A DNA stretch of 64,000 nt from DATJPR01 sp963843525. GTDB lineage: Bacteria; Bacteroidota; Ignavibacteria; UBA10030; UBA6906. The notes beneath the pieces were generated by a model. It saw nothing but the letters and a program-made list of their open reading frames with translations. It searched no databases and was not told the DNA's origin. The translations under genes were made by a program, and so were the position numbers. Positions 17,485-25,907 of this stretch are shown here, piece by piece. The stretch covers positions 1 to 64,000 of the forward strand of contig CAWJKM010000002.1 in the NCBI GenBank assembly GCA_963843525.1, given 5' to 3'. Positions within the stretch are counted from its first letter, which is position 1, and the number at the start of each line of letters is the position of its first letter.

Positions 17485-18153
17485 ATGGACAGAATTTTAC
17501 CGAGGAATTTCAACGAGAATGCCGTACGGGATTCATACTCGAAGGTTGCGTGGTTTTACAACATCTGGAGTCGGTTGACGGAGTCCGATGCAGCCCGCAA
17601 GGTGGTAGAGCTTGCCGAGATAAGGGATGGTGAACGAATTCTCGAAGTTGCAGTAGGAACTGGCCTCGTGTTTGTGGAACTCCTTCGTCGCAACGAACAT
17701 GGTTTAACCGACGGTCTGGATGTGTCGCCAAGCATGCTCCGCAAGGCGGAGCGGCTAGTGAAAAACTATCCCGGGGAACACTACCGCCTCCATTCTGGCA
17801 GTGCCTACAGACTTCCGTTTGACTCGAACACGTTCCATCTTGTCATCAACAACTTTATGCTTGATCTGCTGCCGGAAAGCGACTTCGTACCTGTTCTCTC
17901 TGAATTCCACAGGGTTCTGAAGCCGGGTGGACGTGTGGTTCTTTCGACGATGGCGTTTGGCAAGAGCTGGTATCATAGGGTGTGGATGTGGGCAGCCAAA
18001 TATCTGCCCTCGCTACTGACTGGCTGCCGCCCGGTAGGAATGGCCCCGTATTTGAACAAAGCTGGATTTGGCGCTATTGAATCCGAATCTCTAAGTCAGA
18101 ACACATTTCCTTCGGAAGTATTGCGAGCTAGGAAACCGGGCAACTTCAGCTAA
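17485..18153 (+). CDS. Class I SAM-dependent methyltransferase
   Basis: ATG 17485 (RBS caggaggcg) encodes 222 residues. Motif I ILEVAVGTGLVF (about 60-71), an acidic residue in GLDVSPSM, and the post-motif LPFDSNTFHLVINNFMLDLLP then EFHRVLKPGGRVV identify a Rossmann-fold methyltransferase of the UbiE/Methyltransf_11 type. It uses S-adenosylmethionine; the acceptor is unknown. The C-terminal part (RVWMWAAKYLPSLL) may contact a lipid-like substrate. Single-gene cassette. Confidence 0.85.
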   Translation: MDRILPRNFNENAVRDSYSKVAWFYNIWSRLTESDAARKVVELAEIRDGERILEVAVGTGLVFVELLRRNEHGLTDGLDVSPSMLRKAERLVKNYPGEHYRLHSGSAYRLPFDSNTFHLVINNFMLDLLPESDFVPVLSEFHRVLKPGGRVVLSTMAFGKSWYHRVWMWAAKYLPSLLTGCRPVGMAPYLNKAGFGAIESESLSQNTFPSEVLRARKPGNFS

Positions 18154-18156
18154 CAC

Positions 18157-18281
18157 GCCCAACAACGCCGCTCCCTCATTTGATATGGCCATGATGAAGC
18201 TATTTGAGAACCGAATTGTGGTCGCTCAAGCCCGCCCTCTGTTGATAGCAAAGCGTAGTGGGCGGGTAAACGTTGTTGGGC
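18157..18281 (+). repeat. attC-like cassette junction (GCCCAAC ... GTTGGGC), 125 bp
   Basis: The two cores are exact complements. The site starts GCCCAACAACGCCGC and ends GGGCGGGTAAACGTTGTTGG then GC. It is the same subfamily as 1277-1404. Confidence 0.75.
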
Positions 18282-18327
18282 AAAACGCTATGCGAAAGGC
18301 GGCGCCCCTAGATGGGAGGTATAGCAA

Positions 18328-18633
18328 TCAAAGCAGCGTGTTTAGGTCTCGCGAACCATGGACGACACGGTGAATTTCCACCGACTTCTGGCGGACCAGA
18401 TAGAAGACGAGGTAGGATTCCACAATCAACACACGATAGCCATACTCACGGAGTTTCGCGTTCCGTGGCACACGTCCCAGAAGGGGTTGCTGCTCAAGTC
18501 GACCGATTCGGTGATCCAGGCTATCGACAAAAGCCGCCGCTCGGCCCGGACTGTCCTTCGCAATCCATTCGAGGATCGAAAGCAGATCCTCTTGTGCCGC
18601 GGGAAGGTAGCGCAGTGTCGTTTTACCGGGCAT
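18328..18633 (-). CDS. RelE/ParE-family toxin
   Basis: This 101-residue basic protein on the minus strand has the ParE pattern: LRYLPAAQEDLLSILEWIA (first helix hairpin), DSLDHRIGRLEQQPLLGR, and the final strands YRVLIVESYLVFYLV then IHRVVHGSRDL. Such toxins act on gyrase (ParE) or ribosome-bound mRNA (RelE). The ending HGSRDLNTLL fits the ParE side. It overlaps the antitoxin gene by 11 bases, with the antitoxin transcribed first. It is encoded against the direction of the array. Confidence 0.85.
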   Translation of the reverse strand: MPGKTTLRYLPAAQEDLLSILEWIAKDSPGRAAAFVDSLDHRIGRLEQQPLLGRVPRNAKLREYGYRVLIVESYLVFYLVRQKSVEIHRVVHGSRDLNTLL

Positions 18634-18892
18634 TCACTCGTCGGCGAAGTTTGGCCATCATTTGCCGATGCGTGATTCCCTTCTGGCCCGCTGCGGCCTG
18701 AGCTTGAGCGACACCGAGTTTTTCGAAGAGTTCGACCCTGGCTTTGAGGCGTTCGTAGTGATCGATCGTCATGACGACGAGGTCGCCTTCACCGTTGGTT
18801 GTGAGGTAGACCGGCTCATCCTTTTCATGACAGAGCGTCGCAATCTCTCGTGTCCGGTGCCTCAAGCTCGAAATGGATTTGATGATTGGCAT
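18623..18892 (-). CDS. Phd/YefM-family antitoxin
   Basis: The 89-residue protein begins with the Phd/YefM DNA-binding fold (SISSLRHRTREIATLCHEKDEPVYLTTNGEGDLVVM, residues 5-41), then DHYERLKARVELFEKL and a charged, probably disordered toxin-binding tail. It should neutralise the toxin and repress the promoter together with it. The RBS (aggagga) is 5 bases before the start on the minus strand. Confidence 0.85.
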   Translation of the reverse strand: MPIIKSISSLRHRTREIATLCHEKDEPVYLTTNGEGDLVVMTIDHYERLKARVELFEKLGVAQAQAAAGQKGITHRQMMAKLRRRVNAR

Positions 18893-18957
18893 GGGTTCCT
18901 CCTGATCTTCAAGAGATACAAATTAGTACTTAATTGGTACAAGATCAAGGACAGATT
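18893..18957 (-). promoter_or_regulatory. Toxin-antitoxin promoter/operator
   Basis: Read on the minus strand, the leader has AGGAGGA next to the start and an AT-rich partial palindrome gtaccaattaagtactaat with a TATCTC-like box after it. The palindrome (18921-18945) is a plausible operator for the antitoxin complex. It is the only AT-rich patch in this area. Confidence 0.5.
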
Positions 18958-18970
18958 GGCGGCGCCCTTC

Positions 18971-19198
18971 GCCTAACAGCACAAACCACGCTCCTTCATT
19001 TGGAAGTGCAAACGAACGGCCGGGAGTTCATCATCGAAGAGTAGTCGCTTCACCCCTCACCGGGGCGTGGTGAAGTTCGGAGGCCGGTTCGGGGTGGCCC
19101 GCCAACCGCCAGAAAGATGGCGGTCAAGAAAGGATGGCGGGCAGACCCGCCTACGCTTACGCTCTGGCGGGTAACTGTGGTGCGGCGAAACGTTAGGC
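18971..19198 (+). repeat. attC-like cassette junction (GCCTAAC ... GTTAGGC), 228 bp
   Basis: ggcggcgcccttc precedes GCCTAAC and mirrors gcgaaaggcggcgccc at the start of the TA cassette (18292). Inside are a nested hairpin (19097-19140: ccgccagaaagatggcgg within cccgcc/ggcggg) and GTGGTGCGGCGAAACGTTAG before the final GC. The left arm gcgttttgcggcgcac follows. Confidence 0.75.
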
Positions 19199-19350
19199 GC
19201 AAGCAAAGCCACATTTGTAGAGCGTTTTGCGGCGCACCTGGTCCAGGAAACAGGCCGCCATTCGCACACATACAAACTGTGAGGTCGGGGTCGGCATGTC
19301 ATGCGACACGCGTTGCATATAGTAGTCAGATCTCATAACAGGGAGGAACC

Positions 19351-19749
19351 ATGACGCACACAATGAAACCAATTTGGCAGATCGTGTTGCTGGCGGTCTG
19401 GATCAACACTGCGGAAACAGTCCGATGGCTGCTTTACACGAAACCCCGATTTGATGCTCTCTTTCAAAGCATGGGGCTGGTGTTGCCGAACGGACCGATC
19501 AATGGAATCTTGTGGATTCTTTGGGGCGCCATCATTGCTGTCATCGTGTTTGTGTTGTCTCAGAAATATACGCTCTTGCAGACAACCGTCATCACGTGGA
19601 GTGCGGTCTTTGTGTTGGTGTGGATTGCGCTTTGGAATAGCGCGGTCTTGCCGATCGAGATTCTGCCTGTGGTTGTTCCATTGAGCCTGATAACAATCTT
19701 CGTTGCGGCATTCATCGCAAAGAGGTTTCAGTCGCAAGCATCAACGTAG
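19351..19749 (+). CDS. Uncharacterised four-helix membrane protein
   Basis: The 132-residue protein has four hydrophobic segments (about residues 8-24, 46-68, 76-94 and 100-122) and a short basic C-terminus. The N-terminal WQIVLLAVWINTAETVRW resembles cassette-type hypothetical proteins, but no family is named with confidence. RBS gggaggaacc precedes the ATG. The arms of this cassette share an unusual GGCGCAC end, matching within the cassette. Confidence 0.55.
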   Translation: MTHTMKPIWQIVLLAVWINTAETVRWLLYTKPRFDALFQSMGLVLPNGPINGILWILWGAIIAVIVFVLSQKYTLLQTTVITWSAVFVLVWIALWNSAVLPIEILPVVVPLSLITIFVAAFIAKRFQSQAST

Positions 19750-19840
19750 ACAGAAGAAGTCAACGCTCCGGAATGGTGAGCATGCGCGCAAAGTCGCTCA
19801 GGCGTGCGCCGCAAAACGTCGACAGAAGAGCTTTGCCTGC

Positions 19841-20012
19841 GCCTAACAAACGCCAAACCCCGATAGAAAGCATCGGGGCAGGCCGGCCCGTCCTTCGGAC
19901 TTAGTCGAAAGGACGAGGTCTCGTCCCGTTCAAAGTGGAACGGGACGGACGCCCGCCATAAGGTGCAGCATGGCGGGTAAACTCGCAACGGCGGCTTGCT
20001 CAAACGTTATGC
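19841..20012 (+). repeat. attC-like cassette junction (GCCTAAC ... GTTATGC), 172 bp
   Basis: The arm GCGCCGCAAAACGTC (19806) and ctttgcctgc precede the core. The centre is copy B of the multi-hairpin repeat (19851-19986), and GGCTTGCTCAAACGTTATGC closes the site. Confidence 0.75.
19851..19986 (+). repeat. Multi-hairpin repeat, copy B
   Basis: Copy B has the full set: cccgatagaaagcatcggg, the gtccttc/gaaggac stem region, cgtcccgttcaaagtgg with gaacgggacg, and a fourth hairpin cccgccataaggtgcagc with atggcgggt. It is nearly identical to copy D at 27495. Confidence 0.85.
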
Positions 20013-20116
20013 GTCATTGCGTTGCTACGTAAGGCAAACGTGTCTGTTGCTCAATGATTTCTTCTCGTTGGGGCGAAATCCATTCCTTTTTCATTTTCTG
20101 ACCATAGGAGGCTTCC

Positions 20117-20618
20117 ATGAAAGCGAATTTCTTTTTTCCCTTCGCCTTGTTCTTCCTTGTCGTATGTGTCAAGGCATCAGCTGACGCCAGTGATCCCTCA
20201 AGGACAGGAGACTGCGAAGAACGAGATCAAAGGGGCTGTCAACGCAATCATCCAGGGTCTTGAGAAATTGGACGCTGAAGTCCTTTTCCAATCGTATTCG
20301 AATTCTCCCGACTTCATCCTTTTTACCACCGATGGAACCATGGCAGACTACCGAGTGGCGAAGAACCACCACGTTCAGTGGTTCAAGTCTCTTTCCTCGC
20401 TGAAAGTCACAACCGTGGCGGATGAGATCAGATTCTTGTCTGGCGACGTTGCAGTCTGTGCTTGGCACGCCAAATTTGCAATGACGCTCAAGACGGGCGG
20501 GGAGCCCAAGGGAGACTTTGCAATCACATTCGTTTTCAAAAAGATCGACAACCACTGGAAGGTTGTTTACCAGCAAACGTCTGCATTGCCGCCGGCACAG
20601 GAGAAGCCAAGCAACTAG
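20117..20618 (+). pseudogene. SnoaL-like/DUF4440-type exported protein, signal peptide out of frame
   Basis: ATG 20117 (RBS taggaggc) encodes a clear signal peptide (ANFFFPFALFFLVVCVKASA), but its frame stops soon after. The frame 20157-20618 carries the NTF2-like domain: AKNEIKGAVNAIIQGLEKLD, FILFTTDGTMADYRV, FAITFVFKKIDNHWKVVYQQ. One indel near 20165-20190 would join them into a ~165-residue exported protein. Either the gene is inactivated or the assembly has an indel. The cassette ends match. Confidence 0.55.
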
Positions 20619-20674
20619 CCACCGATATGCAGTTTTGACCAACACGCACAACGGGGGCACGCAACGCAACGAAC

Positions 20675-20810
20675 GCCGAACACTTTATGGAAGGTCAAAG
20701 TCTCCGCCAAAAATCGGCGGACAAGGCCCGCCATAAAGCGGCGGGATCTTCGACAAAAGATAGAGGTTCCCTGCGCGGTTGATGTGACACCACGCGGCCG
20801 CGCGTTATGA
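20675..20810 (+). repeat. attC-like junction (GCCGAAC ... GTTATGA) with hairpin repeats
   Basis: gcaacgcaacgaac then GCCGAAC mirrors the left end of the preceding cassette. The centre holds ccgccaaaaatcggcgg and cccgccataaagcggcggg hairpins and the dispersed gatcttcgacaaaagatag / gcgcggttgatgtgacac block. The end is GTTATGA at 20804. Confidence 0.55.
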
Positions 20811-20946
20811 TTGACAATCTCCGAGCGCGCGAGTACATTGATCGCAAAAGCCTTGTCAGGCAGATGGGAACGCCTCTTTTTCTAACGCGGGAGAGGCGCT
20901 TTGTTCTCGCATGCTGGGTTCAGCCTCACCTCAAAGGAGCGTCACC

Positions 20947-21189
20947 ATGGAAATCCTCATGTCGGCATGCGGTGTCCTCTGCTCGGATTGTGCCACCTTC
21001 AATGGTGCGGGAAGAGGGCCTGCTTACCAGAAAGAGGCCTCCGAGGCATGGAGGAGAATCTACGGGTTTCAGACGCCGCCGGAGAAGATGTGCTGCGCGG
21101 GGTGCCTCAGCGCCGACGACGATGTGTTTCACACAAGTGTCACGTGCGCTGCCCGTCGATGTTGCCGAGACAAGGGTCTTAACAGTTGA
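20947..21189 (+). pseudogene. Truncated DUF3795 protein
   Basis: From ATG 20947 (RBS aaaggagcg) the product MEILMSACGVLCSDCATF is a close paralogue of the intact DUF3795 protein at 43118. It keeps the cysteine pairs (CSDC, CCAGC, RRCC) but stops at residue 80. TGA replaces the TGT that continues the full-length copy (SLNSC). About 60 C-terminal residues are lost. The family is cysteine-rich and probably metal-binding. Confidence 0.75.
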
Positions 21190-21220
21190 GCAGAGAATTG
21201 ACGAGGTCATAGGGACACAT

Positions 21221-22066
21221 ATGATAAAATTCGAGAACATCAAAAAGTCCTTCGGGAAAATCGCTGCGGTGGATGGCATCTCCTTCGAAGTTGAGTCGCA
21301 CGAGATCTTTGGCCTGCTCGGCCCCAACGGCGCAGGCAAAACCACGACAGTCAATATGGCCGTTGGCTTGATAAAACCGGATTCCGGCACTGTGGAACTC
21401 TCCGGTCTTGGCTCCCCGAGCAATCCTAAGGTGCGTGCGAGAATTGGTGTTGCGCCGCAAACACTTTCACTCTACGACGATCTTTCAGCGCAGGAAAATC
21501 TTGAATGTTTTGGCAAGGTGTACGGATTAAGCGCCGGAAGACTAAAGGAGCGTGTCGCCTGGTCGCTGGATTTTGTTGGACTTTCCGAACGCAAAAACGA
21601 TCGCGTCAAGAAATTCTCCGGCGGCATGAAGCGTCGCCTGAATCTTGCTGTGGCCCTCGTTCATGGTCCCGAATATTTGATTCTGGATGAACCCACTGCC
21701 GGCGTCGATCCACAGTCGAGAAATGCCATTTTTGAAAATATCGATCAACTGAAGAAACAGGGGAGCACGATAATTTACACCACGCATTATATGGAAGAAG
21801 CGCAACGCCTTTGCGACCGTGTTGCCATCATGGACCGCGGCAAGCTGCTGGCGCTGGACAGAGTGGACGCGCTGATTAAACAGTACGGCGGGAACAGCAC
21901 TGTCATCGCCGAAAGAGTCGCGGGGGAACAAATCATCGAGACCAAGAATCCCATCGAGGAGATTCTGAAATTGCAGAAAGAAGCCGATCTTCGCGGTTTC
22001 CGGATTCTCCAGCCAAGTCTGGAAACCGTATTTTTGAGTTTAACCGGACGAACATTGAGGGATTGA
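21221..22066 (+). CDS. ABC transporter ATP-binding protein
   Basis: The ATG at 21221 gives 281 residues. Walker A GPNGAGKT is at 34-41, signature FSGGMKRR near 135, Walker B YLILDEPTAGVD near 153 and the switch His in YTTHYMEEA. It belongs to the ABC-2 exporter group (CcmA/DrrA-like). It powers export through the permease encoded two bases downstream. An upstream in-frame extension overlaps the truncated DUF3795 gene and is not credible. Confidence 0.95.
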   Translation: MIKFENIKKSFGKIAAVDGISFEVESHEIFGLLGPNGAGKTTTVNMAVGLIKPDSGTVELSGLGSPSNPKVRARIGVAPQTLSLYDDLSAQENLECFGKVYGLSAGRLKERVAWSLDFVGLSERKNDRVKKFSGGMKRRLNLAVALVHGPEYLILDEPTAGVDPQSRNAIFENIDQLKKQGSTIIYTTHYMEEAQRLCDRVAIMDRGKLLALDRVDALIKQYGGNSTVIAERVAGEQIIETKNPIEEILKLQKEADLRGFRILQPSLETVFLSLTGRTLRD

Positions 22067-22067
22067 A

Positions 22068-23342
22068 ATGATTGCCATGTGGATCCTAGCGGTCAAAGAT
22101 CTGCGAATTCTCCTGCGCGACAAGGCCGGCTTTTTCTTCACGTTCATCTACCCGGTGTTGATCGCGGTTTTTATGGGTGTCATATTTTCGGGCGGCGGTG
22201 GTGATTCCGCTTCGCACAAAAACGCTTTGGCAGTCTACGTTATAGACCAGGACAGCACGGACGTTTCACGAGCATTTGTAGACACCCTGGCACAATCGGG
22301 AGACCTGCAACTCACACCAATCGGTTTGGAGCAAGCGCAGGAAGATGTCCGTCTGGGCAAGAAGGCCGCGTACGTTTTGATAAAAAAGGGCTACGGTGAA
22401 GCCCGGAAAAACATGTTCACCAGTGAGGCCCCGGTTGTCGAAATCGGTATTGATCCCTCCCGCCGGGCGGAAGCCAGCCTGCTCACCGGTCTGCTGCTGC
22501 AATACGGCGCGCGGGATATGCAGAAGGTATTTACCGATCGCAGCCTGATGCGCAAACAGGTGGAGTCATCGTTAAGAAAACTTCCGGCCGAAGAATCGTC
22601 CAGCCTGACGGGGTTTTTATCCAGCCTGGATCGCTATCTGGCCGACACAACAGGCTCCGCAAGTGAAGGAAGTGGAGAGTGGAAAGGTTTTGAACCGCTG
22701 AAGGTCGAGGAGAAAGAAATCATCCGCCAACGAATCGGTCCGCCAAGTTCGTTCGCGGTAACTTTTCCACAAGGCATTATGTGGGGCATCATCGCATGCG
22801 TTACAACTTTTGCAGTTTCGCTGGTGACGGAAAGAAATGAAGGGACGCTGACGCGCCTGTTGACTGCGCCGCTCAGAAGTTATCAGGTTCTTGGCAGCAA
22901 AGCCTTAGCCTGCTTCATCACCACGATACTTGTTTCCATCATTGTCATGCTCGTAGGAGTTCTGATTTTTGGCATCAAGGTCGCATCCTATTTCAAACTC
23001 GCGCTCGGACTGGTTATTGTGGCGGGATCGTTTGTCGGCGTGATGATGCTGCTTTCTGTACTTGGGAAAACGGAACGCGCGGCCAGCGGTATTGGTTGGG
23101 CGGTCTTGCTGGTATTTGCAATGATCGGTGGCGGCATGCTCCCGCTGTTTTTTATGCCGGATTGGCTTAAGGCATTGAGCAGCATCAGCCCGATTAAATG
23201 GGGCATTCTCGCGCTGGAAGGCGCCACCTGGAGGGATTTCAGTTTCGGAGAACTTTTGCAGCCCTATCTCGTTCTTTCCGGTTTCGGATTGGTGTCGTTT
23301 CTTATTGGTGTACGTTTGTTCCGATGGTCGGAAAAATCATAG
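22068..23342 (+). CDS. ABC-2 type permease
   Basis: The 424-residue membrane protein starts 1 base after the ATPase stop. It has one N-terminal helix (AGFFFTFIYPVLIAVFMGVI), a large ~200-residue extracytoplasmic domain (about 45-245) and five C-terminal helices, with LVTERNEGTLTRLLTAPL at the coupling helix. This is the ABC2_membrane_3 layout of YhiH/YbhR-type exporters. The two genes form a complete half-set exporter; the substrate is unknown (drug or lipid is typical). Confidence 0.9.
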   Translation: MIAMWILAVKDLRILLRDKAGFFFTFIYPVLIAVFMGVIFSGGGGDSASHKNALAVYVIDQDSTDVSRAFVDTLAQSGDLQLTPIGLEQAQEDVRLGKKAAYVLIKKGYGEARKNMFTSEAPVVEIGIDPSRRAEASLLTGLLLQYGARDMQKVFTDRSLMRKQVESSLRKLPAEESSSLTGFLSSLDRYLADTTGSASEGSGEWKGFEPLKVEEKEIIRQRIGPPSSFAVTFPQGIMWGIIACVTTFAVSLVTERNEGTLTRLLTAPLRSYQVLGSKALACFITTILVSIIVMLVGVLIFGIKVASYFKLALGLVIVAGSFVGVMMLLSVLGKTERAASGIGWAVLLVFAMIGGGMLPLFFMPDWLKALSSISPIKWGILALEGATWRDFSFGELLQPYLVLSGFGLVSFLIGVRLFRWSEKS

Positions 23343-23384
23343 GGGAGTAGGAAGCGATAGAGGCCGAGCACCGAAAAATCAAAC

Positions 23385-23506
23385 CACACCACGTCCCGCC
23401 AACCGCCAGAAAGATGGCGGTCAAGAAAGGATGGCGGGTAATCGAGGTGCAGCGAGATGTTGTGCGCAAGCAAAGATGGAATTCACAGGCGTTTTGCGGC
23501 ACATCT
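23385..23506 (+). repeat. Cassette boundary with nested hairpin and GTTGTGC left end
   Basis: cccgccaaccgccagaaag with atggcggtcaagaaagg and atggcggg repeats 19097-19140 almost exactly. The core GTTGTGC at 23459 is followed by arm gcaagcaaagatgg and aggcgttttgcggcac. Confidence 0.65.
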
Positions 23507-23532
23507 ACTCACCCCTAAGGAAATTCTCGAGA

Positions 23533-24279
23533 ATGGACATCCCACGGATATTCACCATCGCTGAAAGTGCTCACCGCATCCACAACCCGATCACACCCGA
23601 AAAGCTCGCCACTCTCGGCGCGGCGCTGCGTCTGGAATCGGGGGCCCGAGTGCTCGACCTCGGCAGCGGTTCGGGGGAGATGCTGTGTACCTGGGCACGC
23701 GATCACGGCGTCATCGGCACCGGCATCGACATGAGCCAGTTGTTCACCGAGCAAGCGAAACTCCGTGCTGTAGAACTCGGCGTCGCCGATCAGGTCACGT
23801 TCATTCATGGCGATGCTGCCGGCTATGTCTCTGACGAGAAGGCCAGTGTGGCAGCCTGTGTCGGTGCCACCTGGATCGGCGGTGGAGTCGCCGGCACTAT
23901 CGAGCTTCTGGCGCGAAGCCTGCACACCGGAGGGATCATCCTCATCGGCGAACCCTACTGGCGGCAGGTACCGCCGACGAACGATGTTGCCAAGGCGTGT
24001 CTTGCCAACGCAATCACCGACTTTCTCATACTTCCAGAACTTCTCGCGTCTTTCGGCCACCTTGGCTACGACGTCGTTGAAATGGTTCTGGCTGACCAGG
24101 ACGGCTGGGACAGATACGAGGCGGCCAAATGGCTCACCATGCGCCGATGGCTTGAAGCCAATCCCGGCGACGAGTTCGCGAAGGATGTTCGAGCCACACT
24201 GTCATCGGAACCCGAGCGCTACGCCGCTTACACGCGTGAATACGTGGGCTGGGGTGTGTTCGCGTTGATGCCGCGGTGA
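23533..24279 (+). CDS. SAM-dependent methyltransferase
   Basis: ATG 23533 gives 248 residues. Motif I is VLDLGSGSGEMLCTWA (about 41-56), followed by GIDMSQLF and FIHGDAAGYV. The acceptor-side region includes CVGATWIGGG, LLARSLHTGGIILIGEPYWR and a C-terminal helical part with YTREYVGWGVFALM. It matches the Methyltransf_25/11 fold with no clear acceptor. It is the only gene in its cassette; the right boundary is degenerate. Confidence 0.85.
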   Translation: MDIPRIFTIAESAHRIHNPITPEKLATLGAALRLESGARVLDLGSGSGEMLCTWARDHGVIGTGIDMSQLFTEQAKLRAVELGVADQVTFIHGDAAGYVSDEKASVAACVGATWIGGGVAGTIELLARSLHTGGIILIGEPYWRQVPPTNDVAKACLANAITDFLILPELLASFGHLGYDVVEMVLADQDGWDRYEAAKWLTMRRWLEANPGDEFAKDVRATLSSEPERYAAYTREYVGWGVFALMPR

Positions 24280-24376
24280 TGCGGTGAACAGTCGCCACCA
24301 CGATACGCATTTCGTCAAACTCCGTGTTGGGCAACCACCGTCATCGCATTTCGCGTCATTCATTCAATAGAAGTCC

Positions 24377-24430
24377 CTGTGCTTGCGTTGTCGATTAGAC
24401 AGTACATCAAACGACTATTTTGGGCAAGCA
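24377..24430 (+). repeat. Leader element shared by reductase-like cassettes, copy 1
   Basis: tgcttgcgttgtcgatt, then catcaaacgactatttt and gcaagca form an imperfect stem. Copies occur at 29522-29572 and 30297-30353, each 35-50 bases before a dihydrofolate-reductase-like gene. Here it precedes only a remnant of such a gene. Confidence 0.7.
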
Positions 24431-24439
24431 CTTCCGAAG

Positions 24440-24548
24440 GCTTCTACTATGGCGGCTGGACTGCGCCCTATTTGTGTCGAAGCTGACGAATCGGCTTGTG
24501 CGTTCATGCAAAAATACATGACGCCTGCTGATCTACTTCATTGTTCGG
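24440..24548 (+). pseudogene. Remnant of a dihydrofolate-reductase-like (RibD C-terminal) gene
   Basis: Translations in two frames give FYYGGWTAPY and then FMQKYMTPADLL. They match YGGWSAPYSDEA and VMEKQMQPAEYLL of the intact protein at 29607. The start and everything after about residue 65 are missing. Confidence 0.65.
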
Positions 24549-24560
24549 AGGAGAGGTCTC

Positions 24561-25043
24561 ATGAAAGCAATCATCACGGGTTCAGGCAATGCCAGGGAAG
24601 CCGAACAGCAGATTGGAAGCTTCATCGCGAAGTTCGAGCCGAAGCTTCAGACATTGATTCGTGGCGTTCGCAAGGCGTTGCGGAAGCGCTTTCCAACAGC
24701 TGAGGAGTTGGTATACGACTACTCCAGCATCTTTGTTGTTGGGTATTCTGCGACTCAGAGAGGGTCCGATGCTATCGTCTCTTTTGCTGCTGGTGCAGGC
24801 GGGTTACGATTGTACTTCAACAATGGGCCCAAACTCCCGGATCCAAAGAAGATCCTCCTTGGATCAGGCAAGCAGACTCGATTCATCCGGCTTGAATCAG
24901 TCAAGGTATTGACACGACCCGAGGTGCAGGCGCTCATGGTTGCGGCGCTTGATCGAGCGAAGTTTCCACTTCGGGAAACAGGACGCGGAAAGGTGACTAT
25001 CAAGTCGACCTCGGCAAAACAGAGACCGCGTCGTCGACCGTAG
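24561..25043 (+). CDS. DUF1801 family protein
   Basis: The 160-residue protein has the DUF1801 core: FIAKFEPKLQTLIRGVRKAL, RKRFPTAEELVYDYSSIFVV and GGLRLYFNNGPKLPDPKKIL with LGSGKQTRFIRL. It ends in a very basic tail (KQRPRRRP). The family is related to frataxin-like YdhG proteins; biochemical role unknown. A paralogue of very similar length is at 55331. RBS ggaggagagg. Confidence 0.85.
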   Translation: MKAIITGSGNAREAEQQIGSFIAKFEPKLQTLIRGVRKALRKRFPTAEELVYDYSSIFVVGYSATQRGSDAIVSFAAGAGGLRLYFNNGPKLPDPKKILLGSGKQTRFIRLESVKVLTRPEVQALMVAALDRAKFPLRETGRGKVTIKSTSAKQRPRRRP

Positions 25044-25094
25044 CATTGACATTAGTTTTGTGCCGCCTCTCCTGCCGGACTGAATATAGACATC

Positions 25095-25125
25095 GTTAGC
25101 TGCAAGCTTTTTGCGAACCACTACC
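25095..25125 (+). repeat. Cassette left end (GTTAGCT) with variant arm
   Basis: GTTAGCTGCAAGCTTTTTGC pairs with gacaagaagcctgccgctacc at the end of the same cassette (25894-25914). The 5' part, cctgccggactgaatatag then acatcg, recurs at 46026-46050. The leader after it resembles that of the lipoprotein gene at 16700. Confidence 0.65.
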
Positions 25126-25139
25126 CCGAGGGGAAGTAG

Positions 25140-25895
25140 ATGTCTACTAGAATCAAGGATGTGATCACGTCATCGCTGATCGGAGTTGCAGCCTATATGT
25201 TCGCAGATATAGTCCACGAGGTGATCGGACATGGCGGTGCGTGTTTGCTGGTCGGTAACAATATAACGCTTCTGACTTCGGTATATTTTCGAAGCACGCC
25301 AGCAAGCGCCATTACAGATCTTGGCGGCCCAGCGTCGAACTTACTGTTCGCTATGGTATTGTATGCTCTTCTTGTTCTAGGACAATGGCGATCACTTCCT
25401 GCCATGTTCTTCTTCAATGCAATGTCGTATAACCTATTCTGGTTCTCTGGAACAATATTGCAGTCAGCCTTCAGTACAACTGGGGATTGGACGTACGCAA
25501 TGGCGACACTGGATGGCGGGATGCCCGGGAAGCTGATCCTGGTTCTTGCGGCTCTTGCGGCGTACTATTTCTCGATAAAAATTGTCAGAACGCAGGCCGT
25601 GAAATGCACATCATACCTTGCGGGAGTGTCATTAAGAGAAAGTGTGTGCTATGCATATTGTGCTGGTGCACTGGCCGCATTTGTCGCGGGACTCTTTTTT
25701 CATCCGCGCCCCATCCATGCCGCCGTCGGAGGACTGTTTGAAATGATAGCATCCCTTCCGATTGTATTTGTTGTCACAAAGAACATGTCCGCAACTGAAG
25801 TTGTTGGCATGAATCGAAGTTGGGCGTTCAATGGTTCAATCGTCATTCTGTTTCTTCTCTTTTGCCTGACCCTCGGGCGTGGGTTTGTATTTTGA
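25140..25895 (+). CDS. Polytopic membrane protein with HExxxH motif
   Basis: The 251-residue protein has seven or so hydrophobic segments. Residues 24-35 read FADIVHEVIGHGG, a His-Glu with a second His one residue further than in the HExxH of M50 site-2 proteases. A GGPASN motif (about 61-66) resembles the membrane Asn/Pro region of those proteases. It may be a divergent intramembrane metallopeptidase; the spacing makes this uncertain. RBS gaggggaag is directly before the ATG. Single-gene cassette. Confidence 0.5.
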   Translation: MSTRIKDVITSSLIGVAAYMFADIVHEVIGHGGACLLVGNNITLLTSVYFRSTPASAITDLGGPASNLLFAMVLYALLVLGQWRSLPAMFFFNAMSYNLFWFSGTILQSAFSTTGDWTYAMATLDGGMPGKLILVLAALAAYYFSIKIVRTQAVKCTSYLAGVSLRESVCYAYCAGALAAFVAGLFFHPRPIHAAVGGLFEMIASLPIVFVVTKNMSATEVVGMNRSWAFNGSIVILFLLFCLTLGRGFVF

Positions 25896-25907
25896 CAAGA
25901 AGCCTGC

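Noticed and set aside
20807..21220. N-terminal extension of the ABC ATPase
   Set aside because: It runs out of frame through the DUF3795 remnant; the ATPase fold begins at MIKFENIKK.
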